From NCBI GenBank assembly GCA_019828545.1, contig JACVRA010000082.1, positions 62,001 to 126,000 on the forward strand: DNA of 64,000 bases, in the 5' to 3' direction. Origin of the DNA: Paracamarosporium sp. OC-R06-R3. Its lineage: Eukaryota > Ascomycota > Dothideomycetes > Pleosporales > Didymosphaeriaceae. Numbering within the stretch: position 1 is the first letter of the stretch; every line of letters begins with the position of its first letter. This document shows, piece after piece, positions 1 through 11,740 of the stretch. Position numbers and translations under genes: made by a program. The notes under the pieces are model-generated. The model had not been told where the DNA came from. It searched no databases and worked only from the letters and a program-made list of their open reading frames with translations.

Positions 1-1
1 G

Positions 2-1130
2 CTGGGATCCTCGGAGCCGACACTTCTGCACCAGTCGTCGCTTCGTAGCGCATCATTCTCACCCTCGTCTTCATCGGGATCGCCGTCACCGCATGGTCTG
101 TTTAGCTTCGAAAAGTTCGTCAGGTTTGGGATCGATGCATCAGACTATGAGAAGCGAGGCCAGAGCAAATTTAGGAGGGGCTGTGGCGATTACACACCTG
201 GACGTCATGCGTGTCCTTCCCCAGCTGGTTGGGAAGACACTAGCTTCATCTACGATAGAAACTTCCTATACGATGGCGAACAAGATGAAGCCGATCAGAG
301 GTTTGCAGCCATGTTCCCTCCGCGTAGGGGGGATACTGATCCCACTCTGGACGAGTATGACATGGACGATGAGAGTGACACTGACTCGAATGCATCTAGC
401 GATACCGATACTGATAGCGATTCTGCAGAAGGCGAAGACGAGTTTGAAGATCCGCTAGCAAAGGCCATTATGCAATCACTAGAGACGAATATGGACGCAG
501 TTGACAGTCTAACCACCACTCACCACGAGGAGAAAGTCAGCCGTGGTAAACCAGCGCTTGAGTTTGACCCGCATCTACTGGAAGCAGTGCAAGGTCTTGG
601 AGACGGTGCGGTGGAATCTTATCTTATGTCTAATGACCTTTGCTCCGCCCCAGAAGTAGCCAAACGGGGCTTGCACATGGTGAATAACATTAGACCGTCC
701 GCAAGCGTTCCTTCTTTTCCAGCAACAGCAACAAAAGTCGGTATGGTACAACGCAAGGAGAATATACGTGCCATGCAACCTGGCATAGCTACAAGCTCTC
801 CGCCCTCAAAATATGGACTGGGACTCAATTCAGGAGCAGCCAAAGATGGTACACAGATAGTTGGATTGTGTGAGACGGCTCCTGACCTGCCTTTTGGAAA
901 CGACGGGATGACTCTGGACGAACCGCAAGCATTCTACAAAGACTATGTGTCCAAGTCAGTCTTCTCCCCCTTTGCTCTTCGTCGTCTCCAACATGCAGAT
1001 GTACTAATAGCAACGCCGTAGTCCCATCCTCGGTCGTCGCGATCGCGATTCCTTCGAGTCCCAAGAGATTCATTCACCCACCTCGAAGTCCGCAAAGCGG
1101 TCCAAGACCAAGCACAATCTCGACGGCTAG
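2..1130 (+). CDS. 3' part of an unrecognised acidic protein
   Basis: The reading frame is already open at base 2, so the 5' end lies outside the window and 353 residues are visible. A 67-nt intron (955-1021) has a GTCAGT donor, a perfect TACTAAT branch site and a TAG acceptor. Removing it replaces an early stop at 1019-1021 with a basic tail ending at 1128-1130. The visible protein starts Ser/Pro-rich. It then has an Asp/Glu/Ser-rich acidic stretch (about residues 105-145), a moderately conserved-looking segment around residues 180-225, and a Lys/Arg-rich C-terminus. No catalytic domain or membrane helix is visible. It looks like the disordered tail of a larger nuclear or cytosolic protein, and I assign no function. 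Confidence 0.7.
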
Positions 1131-2278
1131 CTGATTTTGCCTACTTCCTTGTCTTGTATACTGGCTTGGGAAAAGAATTTCGCGTATTTGACTCGCCTGC
1201 GCGGTATCATGAGTTACTTGATGATCATTCGAGAATGCAATGTTACATAGCGTAGCATTGGAAACACTTCTGTTCTAATATGTGGGAATACAAGATTGGA
1301 CACAAACCAGTGGGGCACGTCCTCAGAGGCACTCAATGGTGCGAAACGCTTATGGTAATGGTCCTAAGCAATAGCCTGGGAACGAATTTTGTGGATGAGT
1401 ATTGGTCGAAGTTGAATAATGCCTTTGGCTTAAATGTTACAATAATAATCATACTCTGAGCTTATGTGCTCTTCCTCGTGCTCTTCCTTTGTCTCTCTCT
1501 TTACCTTATTCTCTAAGTCTTTTCATGCAATCCTTTGTGCAGGTTAGCTACCCGCATATATTCTTAATTAACAACAAGATAGGCTCGACTTCACAACGCT
1601 GGTCTGTTGCTAAGCTCGCATCCTAGTTAATTGCTACTCGATGAAGTCATGAACACACAATGAATAAATGCCAGTTGTGCCATCTTTAGGATTGAAGGCT
1701 TCTAACAAACGAACAAACGCCTCTCACTCTTACGATTCAAGTTCACTTAAGCTAAGCTGCTGGTTTAAAGATAGACACCTGGTCATGCAAGAAGTTTAGG
1801 AAAGAGGAAGAACTCCTAGGGGTGCTGTTTCTTCGTTGCAGGGTAGCAGGAGCAGCTATGCAATCCTCCTGCCTTGAGTTCTCCGTAGGCCTTCCAACTT
1901 GCGGACCGACTCATGATCGTTCGCAAAGAATACTTGCCATTTATTTTATTATCTATTGCAATGAGCTGTCCGGTCTAACTTAAGTACAAGGATCGCAAGC
2001 TCATTGTAAAAACTGTAGAGCAGAACAAGTAAATGTTGGCGAGTACCCTTGTAAGCGCTCGCGGACCCTCTAAGCTCTCTACAAAAAGATTGCACAACAT
2101 CTACCCTATTCTAACCCTCCTAACCCTGATATAGCCTAACACGAGCTTTCTAAAGTGAAACTAACGTTTAGTAGATTTTAGCATGTCTCTCGTAGCGGAA
2201 GTGTGATAGAGATCCAAGCTTTGGCAAGGCTATAAAAGGCTAGAACGTTCTTGGCTCCAGGACAAACCTAGCAAAAAT
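1131..2278. other. Gene-poor spacer
   Basis: This stretch of about 1.1 kb is rich in stops in all frames and holds no supported gene. Around 2100-2160 there are several CCTAACCCT-like words and A/T-rich runs that look like an old, mutated mobile-element relic, but I found no terminal repeats or coding remnants to name it. Confidence 0.4.
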
Positions 2279-3077
2279 TTGCGCCAGTCCTACTATGTAC
2301 AATCTATCATGTTTAGTCGCGTGTCTCGATCTATCCAATCAAGTGCGAATATGCGGCCGTGTCATGGACTGAAAAGTATCTACCGACGTAGCTTCTCAGC
2401 TGTTTCTACCTACGGCGCCTTTCCAGCGTCTTTGCTACGCCTTAACGCCGGTGCGACTTTCCAGCTATTTGATTTCGAGCGTCGGGCTCTGGGCGAGTAC
2501 CTCAGCACCTCCGGCAAGGTCGAAACTCCACAGGATGACACTGCTCAAGTCGCTTCTTGGACAAACTTGCCGTGTATGTTGTCTCGAATTTCGTTTTACG
2601 TTACCGCTGATCGCAGGAGCAGTTCCGTATGGAGCAACACTCATGCCAAACACGTTCACAATACAAGAGATAATCCGGATGGCTGTTGACAACTACGCCG
2701 ACGACGTGGAGAATGATTTGACTGTCAAGCGTCCTTTCCTCTTGACCATACCAAAAGGTATTTCGCGCTCTCTCTTTACGCGGACTACCGATACTAATGC
2801 ACTTCCAAGGGACCCCAATCCCTAGCAATCTTATGTTGCTGAGACAAAATACCGCTCAATTTTCCTTACTACCTTCTTGGCCTACTAGTTTTGAGAGTAA
2901 CTTCCCTGCTCGAGCCGCCGTAACATTCGCTTACCGTTCAACCTAGCTCTGAATGCCGCGCTATCCGATTTTTACTCGAAGCATGCAGAAATACGGGATG
3001 CCGATGAATGGCTCGATGAGCATGATTTTGAGGATGCCTTTGCCGACGATGCCGAGAGCGAGTGGACGGCCAGATAA
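2279..3077 (+). pseudogene. Unrecognised multi-exon gene, possibly frame-broken
   Basis: Two convincing introns knit the 3' half together. One is 2758-2809 (52 nt, GTATTT donor, TACTAATG branch) and the other is 2897-2946 (50 nt, GTAACT donor). The joined frame runs from a Leu-rich segment at about 2535 to a very acidic tail (repeated Asp/Glu-Ala) and a TAA at 3075-3077. The 5' half is unclear. The frame that looks most protein-like at 2450-2530 is not the frame of the 3' half, and I see no good intron between them. Either an indel has broken the gene near 2530, or an upstream intron (for example 2343-2399) puts the other frame in use. No domain was recognised. It lies in a poorly conserved stretch next to the Tse2-like fragment. 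Confidence 0.4.
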
Positions 3078-3858
3078 TGGCGTATTTTGCTATCGGTGGG
3101 CGGGAATTCGTTGGACAAAGTTAGTCTAACATTGACGATAAACCCCGCGAGCCTGGCAGTTCCGTTGGATACGTGCACCTGAAACGCACACATAATGAGG
3201 AGAAGTCGACACATGATAAGCCTTGGTAATGCTATGGGCTATACCAATAGAGCCATCGAACCCAACTACATCACCGACTATAATCAGAGTCTCGCTGCGG
3301 CTGAAAGTCTATTAAGGTGGCTTCTATCCGATCGCATTGCTTGAAGTACTGGCCAATCGAAGTCACGTATATGGAGCATACATAGTAATTGAGTAGTGAT
3401 CGGCATGAAATAATCTGCACCCAGACGGCAGTGTCCCTCTGCTGCCTCGCATTGTCCGTGGCTGCGATTCAACAAACCGAACTTGAGGCTGTTTGCACAT
3501 CACGAAACTATAATAGGCACAGCTAATTAATACTGGACGATATAATTCATGAATAATCGATCGAACAAGCTTTTGCTGATTTAATGATTCCTTGTGAGTA
3601 GTGAGACGCGCGCTTAGAAAGGCTTAGCCCGTGCGAGCCGACGACAAACTGCGTAACGGTTTTAGCCGATCCGCTCTATTCCTTCGCGGCTGCCTCAAGT
3701 AATATCGGAAGAACATAAAAGCCGATCTTCTCCCAATGAAAAGTCTAGAAGCAAAAGCATCGTTGATTCTACTTACAGGACAAGTCCATCTACAACACGC
3801 TACTAGCTAAATATCTTTGCTGTATTATTCATCGCTACGATTACGTCTTCCAGATTAA
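3078..3858. other. Spacer without a supported gene
   Basis: No continuous frame or splice-linked frame that I can support lies here. The sequence separates the unknown gene ending at 3077 from the Tse2-like fragment. An upstream exon of the latter could lie in its last 100 bases, but no in-frame start codon was found. Confidence 0.35.
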
Positions 3859-4478
3859 TCAACGTTTTCAAGACTTTCCCAAAGGACCTTTTTCGTGTGA
3901 ACAAGGGACGCGCTGTCAACCTTCGAGAGTGGTCTGTACGAAAACAACGCAGTTACGACATTCTCACTGAGTCCGGCACTGTGAGGACCAAAGCCCTCAA
4001 TCCTGCCACTTATAGGTGTAAGTGGGCCTTTGTTCGGAAACATCCATATATAGGCTGACGTAGACCACAGCACCAAATGGCGCCTCTATGCGACCAAACT
4101 GTACATATCAGAGAACCCTAGTTGAAAGTTCTAATGGACATATCTCGGTTGTCTATTCAGTTCCTGCCGGTTGGTCACTCAGACCCAACTAAGCACTTTA
4201 AGTTCTCATTCATATAGGCACCAAATTGCCCGAAGACCTTCTCCTGGTACACGAGCATTCGGACCATTATTCCCTCCAAGCGGCACGGGATATGCCTCTC
4301 ACAGGTAAGGTTTGATTGTTGTGCTAGTGTGGAATAATGAAACTAAGGGATAACAGAGCTGAATGACAGGATTACCAGTTTCTTGGAGTCTTTTGGACGG
4401 GCCATGAACAGGGAGCAGTGGCTTCGAGCCTACCCCCGAGCAACTGAACCGACCATTTTCCCGCGCAGAAGGCGGTAG
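3859..4478 (+). pseudogene. Tse2-type ADP-ribosyltransferase toxin-like fragment
   Basis: Four short coding blocks in series resemble, in order, the conserved blocks of the fungal Tse2-like ADP-ribosyltransferase family. Visible motifs are LFRVNKG near the start, NGASMRPN in the second block, KLPEDL and DHYSLQ in the third, and a REQW motif in the last. They are separated by plausible short introns at about 4018-4070, 4170-4217 and 4315-4356, and a stop lies at 4476-4478. Such proteins are related to the bacterial type VI effector Tse2, and their function in fungi is poorly known. No ATG lies in the open part of the first block's frame, whose preceding stop is near 3808. The N-terminus is therefore lost or sits in an unseen upstream exon. 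Family recognition is from memory of motifs, not a search. It may be a decaying gene or an intact one with an unresolved first exon. Confidence 0.5.
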
Positions 4479-6131
4479 GCTTAAAGTGTAAGTTCTGAGA
4501 CTTGGTATGAAACTCACAGTCGTTAAGATTATCGTAAAGTCGGGACCAATGGCTCGGTGATTAGAAATTCCTCAAAAGATTCTCCTCTCAACCGATGGAT
4601 TTCTGTGCGGAACGCTCAGAATCAGCATGTACAATAAATTCTATGGAACGGAACAACATGGAACAGTAAGTGGGTGCAGGTGCGGGGAAAGGGTTAGCTC
4701 GATCTTGTGCAGTTCTGACGCTTGAGGGCGTACATTCAAGTGTCTTTATCTTTAATGTTGTGTTGGCAGGTCGCTCACAGCTGAATCCTATGCCAGCGCA
4801 GAACATCGAAATGGCACTGCCAAACCCTATCGTAGAGTCCGATTAGAACACCTGAGGACTAGGTCCACGCCTGTCACTGAACCAAAGGGGTTCTTCTTTC
4901 CGCATCATGTCTTTCCAAGGGTGACTTAACTTGCTCGAGGGGATTGCTCATGTTGGCCGACTACATACACGTGCGCGTCCTATTGGCCAGAGAGAGCCAA
5001 TCGCTCGAGACTCTCTCATTATCTGAGCTATCTAGCTAAAGCGTAATGACGTTATGTCTATTGGGGGCCCTGATAAAATAAGAACTTTCTGGGTGTTTAA
5101 TGATAGGGCTACAATAGAGTTATGTCGTTCTTCCCGAATTCCGAAAAACGAGAGTTGTCACACGCTGATCTTAGAGCATGCGCCTGGTGTTCTGTTTGTC
5201 TCCGGTTCCGGTTCCGGTTCCGGTCCAGGGCTCGGTCGAACGTCAACAGGTCTACAAGGCTTTTCAGCACCAAGTACAAGACGGGGACCGCATCTATGAA
5301 CTCGAGAGACTATGTTTTGAGTATCTCTGATGCTTTCCTATTTCTAATCAATGGTTCCAACCAAGGCCTCAAATCCTACAATGGTGTACGGCCAAGATGG
5401 CGCAGATCTAGCTAAGCGAAACCCACAACCATGACTCACGTTCATCATTGCTAAGCAGAGAACTTTGTACTACCTACTCGACTTAGAACCCTCCAACTAT
5501 TCCACAACCCCCGTCCCATTCCCAGCAGCAGGTTGCTCCGCGGAGCCAGAAAAACCCCCAGACACATCTCCATCTACCATCTAACCTATCTTTCAAAATC
5601 GACACCCCTTCCTAGAGTAAAACAAAGCACAACTGTCAGTAGCAAAAATGCTCGGAGTAAAGCACCTCATCCAAGCTAGCCATTTCAATTTCCCTTCGCA
5701 GCCTGGCGCCCTACGGTCATAGGGTGCGCACCCACCTCGGTACCATTTATCCCCGCACCGTTGATCCGAAAAGGGATAAGCTCGAGTGGTGATGTGGATG
5801 TCGGCATCTGCACGCCCAATGGGCACAAGCTTTTCCGGTGTCATAAAGGGCGCGGTGCCCTTGTCATGTCGGAGTTTCATATATTGCGTTCGTTTGTCTG
5901 CGTCTTGGTGCTTTTGGGCTTGCTGTGTTGCTCTTCACTACACACCCTGCTTCTACCTCGGCTTGGCTCTCCCGTATGCAAAATAGCGGAACGAATTCCG
6001 ACGCTGTGGGTTCTTTTCTTTTCCGAGGGCATTCCGAGTTTGAATGAGTGCTGAGTTGTTGGGAATTTGCCTGATCAATCATCTTGGAGCTTGCGAGCAG
6101 AAGGGCTGTCCAGTGGATAAACACAAGTACA
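4479..6131. other. Gene-poor spacer
   Basis: No supported gene was found. The stretch includes a short tandem repeat at 5201-5224 and a 95-codon minus-strand ORF (5593-5880) with several cysteines but no signal peptide or recognisable domain, which I did not accept. The right end is the probable promoter of the transporter starting at 6132. Confidence 0.4.
5201..5224. repeat. (TCCGGT)4 hexanucleotide microsatellite
   Basis: Four perfect tandem TCCGGT units lie in the spacer upstream of the MFS transporter gene. Confidence 0.85.
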
Positions 6132-7723
6132 ATGTCGGCATCAAGGGACCCCGAAGAAAAGAGGCAGTTCGAAGACTACTCTATAGACCCGCAATCTAAT
6201 GCGTCATCGACTGGATGGGCAGACGAAGAGAAGGATCAGGACGACACACGTCAAAACTCGGACGCACAAGATGCACACGACGCACACGATACGCAATCCC
6301 TAGAAGCACAATCCTTAGCAGGGTCACAACTCCCTCCACCTCCGGATGGGGGTCTACACGCCTGGCTGAAAGTCTTCGGTGGGTTCTTAGTATACATAAA
6401 TATCTGGTCCGGGACCCTACTGATACTTCGTCTTGATCTTACCTAACGGGTGTCAGGGGCTTCACTCTCGCATACGGTACCTTCCAATCATACTACACAT
6501 TCACGCTGCTCCCAGATGAATCGCCGTCTGCGATATCCTGGATAGGCACCGTGCAGGGCTGGCTGCTCATCGTCATCGGCGTTCTCTCAGGTCCGCTCTT
6601 CGACCTCGGGTACTTCCGCTCCATGCTGTACACGGGCAACTTCCTCATCGTGTTCGGCATCATGATGTTGAGTCTTTGCGAGACATACTGGCAGGTTTTT
6701 CTCGCGCAGGGTATCTGCATGGGGCTGGGTGCGGGGCTGCTGTATATCCCCAGTTTGGCGCTGGTGGGGATATGGTTTGAGAGGAGGAGGGCGATGGCAT
6801 TGGGGATTGTGATGAGTGGGATTGCTGTTGGTGAGTTCGGCTTTATGTATGGTGATGCCTTAGTATACGTTGTACTAATTGATGTAAACAGGTGGCGTAA
6901 TCTACATCATCATGTTCGATCAGCTGATCCACCGCGCGGGCTTCCCTTGGACCATCCGCGCAATCGGCTTCGTCGCGCTGGCATGTGCTCTCCTGTCTTT
7001 TCCCGCCCTACTCTCGGGTAGCTCCATGCTTGCGCGCCCACGCAAACGACGCGCCCTCTTCGACGCTTCCGCTCTCAAGGATAAGCTCTTCCTCCTCTTC
7101 ACATTGTGCACGTTCTGCAACTTCCTCGGCTACATCGTCCCGTACTTTTACATTCCTACGTTTGCGCAGCAGAAGCTGGGGTCCAGTCAGAGCGTGTCGC
7201 TGTACATGCTTATTGGGGCGTTGGCGGGGAGTTTCTTTGGGCGGATAGGAAGCGGGGTTTTGGCGCATTATCTGGGGAGTATTGTTACGTGGGGGTTGTG
7301 TGCTTTGACGAGTGGGATTTTGGCATTGAGCTGGGTTAGTATTGAGACGCAGGCGTCATTTATCGCGTTTAGCGTGTTCTGGGGTGAGTTGGAAGTTATT
7401 CGTTGTGTTCGCGTTGAAGCTGACTTGGTACAGGCTTTCTGTCTGCCGCGCTTGTTACGCTTCCCTCAGCTGCTTTTGCAAGTATCTGCCCGGATATGTC
7501 GCGTCTGGGCACACGTCTCGGCATGTCGTGGAGCGTGTCTAGCATCGCTACGTTGATCGGATCGCCCATAGCCGGTGCTTTGCTGAAGACCAAGTCAAAT
7601 GGGGAAACGGATTTCATAGGCCCTCAGCTTTGGTCTGGCATATGCCTATTGGTTGCTTCTGTATGCTTGGTGGTATTCTGGGCTCTAACAAAGAAGTCGT
7701 TGAACAGGGGGTGGCGGATCTAG
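6132..7723 (+). CDS. MFS transporter, monocarboxylate (MCT)-type
   Basis: The four exons are 6132-6406, 6457-6830, 6892-7383 and 7434-7723, giving 476 residues. The introns are 50, 61 and 50 nt, and all have GT/AG borders and CTAAC/CTAAT-like branches. The first about 70 residues are hydrophilic and acidic. The PPPDGGLHAWLKVFGGF motif that follows is the family signature at the entry to helix 1. About twelve hydrophobic helices follow, with the loop ERRRAMALGIVMSG between helices 4 and 5 typical of fungal MCT-like carriers. It should act in the plasma or an organelle membrane. The substrate (monocarboxylate, aspyridone-type metabolite or other) cannot be read from sequence. No biosynthetic cluster is adjacent. 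The start is the first ATG giving the usual N-terminal extension. Confidence 0.88.
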
Positions 7724-8470
7724 TAAGTTTGTAATAGCTCTTAGAATTATTATCTATACGTACCTAGCCATCCATACCAAGCACACATGACATACCCACA
7801 CGCCTCTTGCGATCCAGAAACGCACGTCTCCTTACAGCACCACCTCTATCACCCTACTCTCCACGCTTCAGAAATCGATCGATCGATCCACCCAACGACC
7901 CACCGACCCACCCACCAACCTCAACCTCACACGCACACCTCTCTTCTCCCCTCCCTTCCCTCCTCTCCTCACCAAGACCAACACCAAGACCAGCACCACC
8001 ATACGCAATACCCATCACAAACACCACCACGCTCAACATGCACATATCTACCCATCCACCTATCCTTTCCCCCTCTCATCCTCTTCCCCCTTGATTCTCT
8101 CCTCTTCCACCACATACCCCTCCACCAAGTCGTTGTTGTTGTGCCAAGTTCGGACCCAGCGACTTGGCCTTAGGCTCCGAAGTGGATGGAGCCAAGCACC
8201 AAATATTTCGTAGTTAGTAATCTGTTAGCTTTATATGGATGGTTCTACTCATCAACAGTCCCCCCCTTGGAGTCATTGCAAATGTATGGTTTGGTGAGGA
8301 TAGCGACGAGTCATGCCTCAACAATCAATGCAGAAGTCGAATATTCACTGCTGCCGACTGCAGAGTCTTGCCATCTCTAGTTCATGGGACAGATACTCTT
8401 TCATTGTAAACCTCTTTTGTCATCCCAACCTTTTTCTTCTTTTCCCCTTCTTTCCCCCTTCTTCCCCTAA

Positions 8471-8490
8471 ACCCTACCCTACCCTACCCT
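8471..8490. repeat. (ACCCT)4 microsatellite
   Basis: Four perfect ACCCT units follow a CTAA. The unit is five bases, not the six-base fungal telomere unit CCCTAA, so I do not call it an interstitial telomere. Confidence 0.8.
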
Positions 8491-8576
8491 ACACACACAA
8501 CGCACAACGCACAATCGCCATCACAAGCACAAGCACACTTACACGGTAAACCACACCGTGAACTACAACATAGACT

Positions 8577-8669
8577 TTCCATTCCCTTCCCTTCCCTTCC
8601 CTTCCCTTCCCTTCCCTTCCCTTCCTTTCCCTTCCTTTACCAGTAAAAAAAAAAAAAGGGGGGGGGGGG
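8577..8669. repeat. (TTCCC)n tract followed by A13G12
   Basis: About ten TTCCC units, slightly degenerate at the right end, are followed at 8645-8669 by thirteen A and then twelve G. The tract is a polypyrimidine run meeting a polypurine run in the spacer between two convergent genes. Confidence 0.85.
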
Positions 8670-9396
8670 TATACCACAGCATAGCATAGCATACCACACC
8701 ACAATATAGCAAGCAGTAAATGAGTCAGTAAGTCAGTGAGTAAGTGAGTAAGTAAGTCCCACACAAGACGCGTTAGCTAGGTTAAGATTCGGTAGCCTAG
8801 CTTAGTTTAGTCCAGGACATGGTGCTCCGTTCTTCATGTGCCTAATTCTTCATGTGCATATTTCGCGTGCTTTGCAAGCCCCATGCGAGTCTGATGAGTC
8901 CGACGAGTGCGTAGAGCGAGCCCGTCGAGAACACCCACCCCTCAAACGCGGACAGGGACAGGGAAACGGGAACCAGGGAGGGAAGTAAACCCGAGACAAG
9001 CAGAAAAAAAGGGGGCAGGAAGGAAAAGAGGAGATAGGGAAACAGGGAAGATGGATGGGGGAAAGGCAGCGAGCACGCTGGGAAGGGAAGGGAAGGGGAG
9101 AGGAGAGTACAGCACGCGTAACGCCGACGAGCCACCTCCACGGCACACAACCAGGGCGAGCGACGACACGACCGCACAGCATAGCAGCACAGTCAAACGG
9201 TCAAACATAAAGACAAGACAAGACAGGACAGGACAAGAGGCAGATGCAAAGCCAAGTCAAGTCAGGCCAGGCTTCGGCAAGCCAAGCCAAGCCAAGCCAA
9301 GCCGCCAACGCCTTCAGTGCACATTTGCATATAGCATCGCTCCCTTGCTCGCTGCACACACCCATGTAAGTAACCAGCGGCAACGGTACGGGTACG

Positions 9397-9430
9397 TCCG
9401 TCCATCCATCCATCCATCCACCCATCCATC
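9397..9430. repeat. (ATCC)n microsatellite
   Basis: A run of TCCA/ATCC units with one interruption lies in the spacer downstream of the zinc-finger gene. Confidence 0.75.
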
Positions 9431-9658
9431 CCGTCATATCATGCCATGCCATGCCACCCGATAACACAACACAACACATTCCCTTCCCTTCGATACCAAG
9501 CCGAACGCCAAAACACCGCCCACACGCTGAAAAGCTCGCAAAGAATCCGACATCCAAACATATTAAATAGAAACCAATAAAAGAGGAGGGGCATCTCGCA
9601 AATCTCGTCTCGCGAGTCATGGATATCGTCGGGTAAGTTCAAGTAGAGGGGCGTCATG

Positions 9659-11615
9659 CTACGACGATATCTACGGGATGTTAGCGAGGGACGGGAAAAG
9701 GGGGGCCGGGAAGTAGCACATCACTTACGCGACGCCTCCTTCCGCGGGAGCCGCCTTCTGGGCGCTGCGCGAGGACCTCGCGGAGCTGCGCGTCGTCTTT
9801 GTCTTTGTCGACGTGGTGGACGCGGACGTGTCTGGTCGGATTAGCTAAGGTGCGCTAGGGTTCAGGGGTTCGGATAGGAGTCGGGAGGGGAAGTGAGGTG
9901 ATCTCAGGATGGGGTGTTGTTCCAGAATTTGAACAAGGTAGTGGAGGGAATTTCACATACCTCTGCAAGTTGTCCGGCCGGGGATACTTGTGCTCTCTGT
10001 CCGGGCAGAACGGACACACGTAGCCTGGCGAGGCGTGCACAAGACCATGCCGTATCATCTCGTTCTTCCGCTTGAAGCCCTTTCCGCCCTCGGCTCGAGA
10101 ACATCCCGTGACGGGGCAGTAGTGCGGACGAGACTGCGAGTGCACGTTTGCGTGGGAACTGTCCGTGTTAGCACCTATTGTTCATTTCCATCATCTGTGC
10201 CACCCCACTCCAACTAGGAGAAAGAAAACTCACTTCAACAAATACTGCGTCTGAAACGGCAGCGCTGTACACCCAGGATGATCGCACTTGAACCCGCCAC
10301 TCCCATGACTCGGCACAAGTCCAATGTTCGCCCCCACCCCCGGAGGTGGAGGTAACGTCCTGTTCGCCAACGCACCATCGATGCTCAGTCTTCCGCCAGG
10401 ACCGGCCCGGATATCGATCGGCGGGACCTGCGCACCGGGACTCGCGCCCTCAGAGCTCTGGTAACTGTTGTCTGTCGTTGCGGAATGCAATGTCGACGCC
10501 GAATACGGTCCTGTGTCTGACGCTTGAGATGGTCTGCGCGTGCTGAAGAGCGAGAGATGCTGCCCCGACCGCAGAAACGGATCTCGGGTCTGGAACTGGG
10601 GATCGCCGCCGGGTGACGTCGCGCTGTGCGGGGAGAGCGATGTGATGGAGAGCTGGCGGCCGACTGATGTGGGAGACTGGCCGGTGGAGGATATGGATTG
10701 GCGATGTGCGATGCTGTTCGCTCTTGTTTCCTGCTCATGTATCGCAGTTTCTGCCAGCTCGCTCAGGTGTCGAAATCCAGGCAGTTGTTGCTTTTGGCTG
10801 TTGGGTGAGTTTGCCAGACTATCCTGGGGTGGCGATTGCGGTGTCTGGAGTGCTGGAAGCTTCTGGCTGGGCGAGCCACTTCGAGATGGTATCGCTAGCT
10901 CGTGGAGGTCAGGGGTTCTTCCTGATGAGCCGGATTCTGCATGGCCATTCGTAGCCATCCCGTTGCGCTCTTCGTTGACTGACGTAGAGGCACCGGAAAC
11001 ACTCAGTGTACGTGTCCTTGCGATGGCGTCGCTTACTGAAAGCAGTGAGCCATTCGCCGATATATCGGTCGCTTGGGACGCGAAGCTAGCTTTGCGCAGC
11101 GCACTCGGATCGTGGCCATCAGGTTCGACGACCGAATCTCGATGTAATGGTGGCGCGGGGGGTTTCGCAAACGTATGCGGCGTCGATGCATCCAACGCTC
11201 TCTGTGCTACCTTTGTTAAATCCGGCAGGGCTTCTTCCGTCCTCGAAGGCGCATTTGTGCGATTAGCGCTCGCCACGTTGGCAGGCGGACCCCTGCTCTC
11301 CATTTCTTCGTCCTCAGAGCCCGAGTCGGATATCAGCGCACGCTCACCTACTTGGCGCGCAACGTCGGGCTGATTCGGATCCATGACCCGAATCAGCACA
11401 AAGTCGCCTTGGCTCGGCCTTGTCTTTCTCCGATTAGACTTCTTGCGACGCCGTGAGGAGAGTGGAGAACTGACGTTCTGAGGAGAGGTGACACAGACAG
11501 GCACGTGGTGAGTTACTATGGGGGGTGGAGAGAGGGAAGGAGTGGCGCGCGGTCGGAAGGGTTCAAGGCCTGGCGATGTGGGGAAAGCGTCGTCGGAATC
11601 GTAGTTGGCTGACAT
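9659..11615 (-). CDS. C2H2 zinc-finger transcription factor
   Basis: The exons, in transcript order, are 11615-10234, 10158-9961, 9831-9729 and 9670-9659, giving 564 residues. The introns are 75, 129 and 58 nt. The first 440 or so residues are Ser/Pro/Thr-rich and low complexity, with a basic RRRKKSNRRKTR stretch near residue 55. Three zinc fingers lie at the C-terminus. Finger 1 is C-x4-C-x12-H-x3-H, and intron 1 splits it after its last leucine. Finger 2 is C-x4-C with the second pair in HGLVH. Finger 3 is C-x2-C with HVRVH, recovered only when intron 2 ends at 9832. The last exon adds three residues. Splicing is required to complete fingers 1 and 3, which strongly supports the model. It is a nuclear DNA-binding regulator with unknown targets, and I do not recognise a named orthologue. 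Confidence 0.85.
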
Positions 11616-11740
11616 TCGTTGCCTGACTGGAGGCTACTACCGTGGAGCGTAGCCTCGGTCAGAGAAAGCAAGCGGGTGGTGGGATGGAGGGGCGGGAGGA
11701 GTGATGCTGGCCCCCACGTGGTGGTGAATGGGAGAAGATG

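Larger units (their letters stand above)
7724..9658. other. Microsatellite-rich spacer between convergent genes
   Basis: About 1.9 kb separate the transporter stop from the stop of the minus-strand zinc-finger gene. The spacer is dominated by simple sequence: CCA/ACC-rich DNA at 7880-8000, ACCCT units, a TTCCC tract with an A13G12 run, GTAAGT-like words at 8710-8760, and CCAAG and ATCC tracts. ORFs here on both strands are low-complexity products of these repeats. Confidence 0.6.

Noticed and set aside
5593..5880. 95-codon Cys-containing minus-strand ORF as a small secreted effector
   Set aside because: It starts with ATG but has no signal peptide, no cysteine pattern and no promoter evidence.
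8471..8490. Interstitial telomere repeat
   Set aside because: The unit is ACCCT (5 nt), not CCCTAA (6 nt), and it sits among other microsatellites.
10540..11373. 277-codon plus-strand ORF
   Set aside because: It is antisense to the first exon of the zinc-finger gene, whose spliced zinc fingers prove the minus-strand frame.
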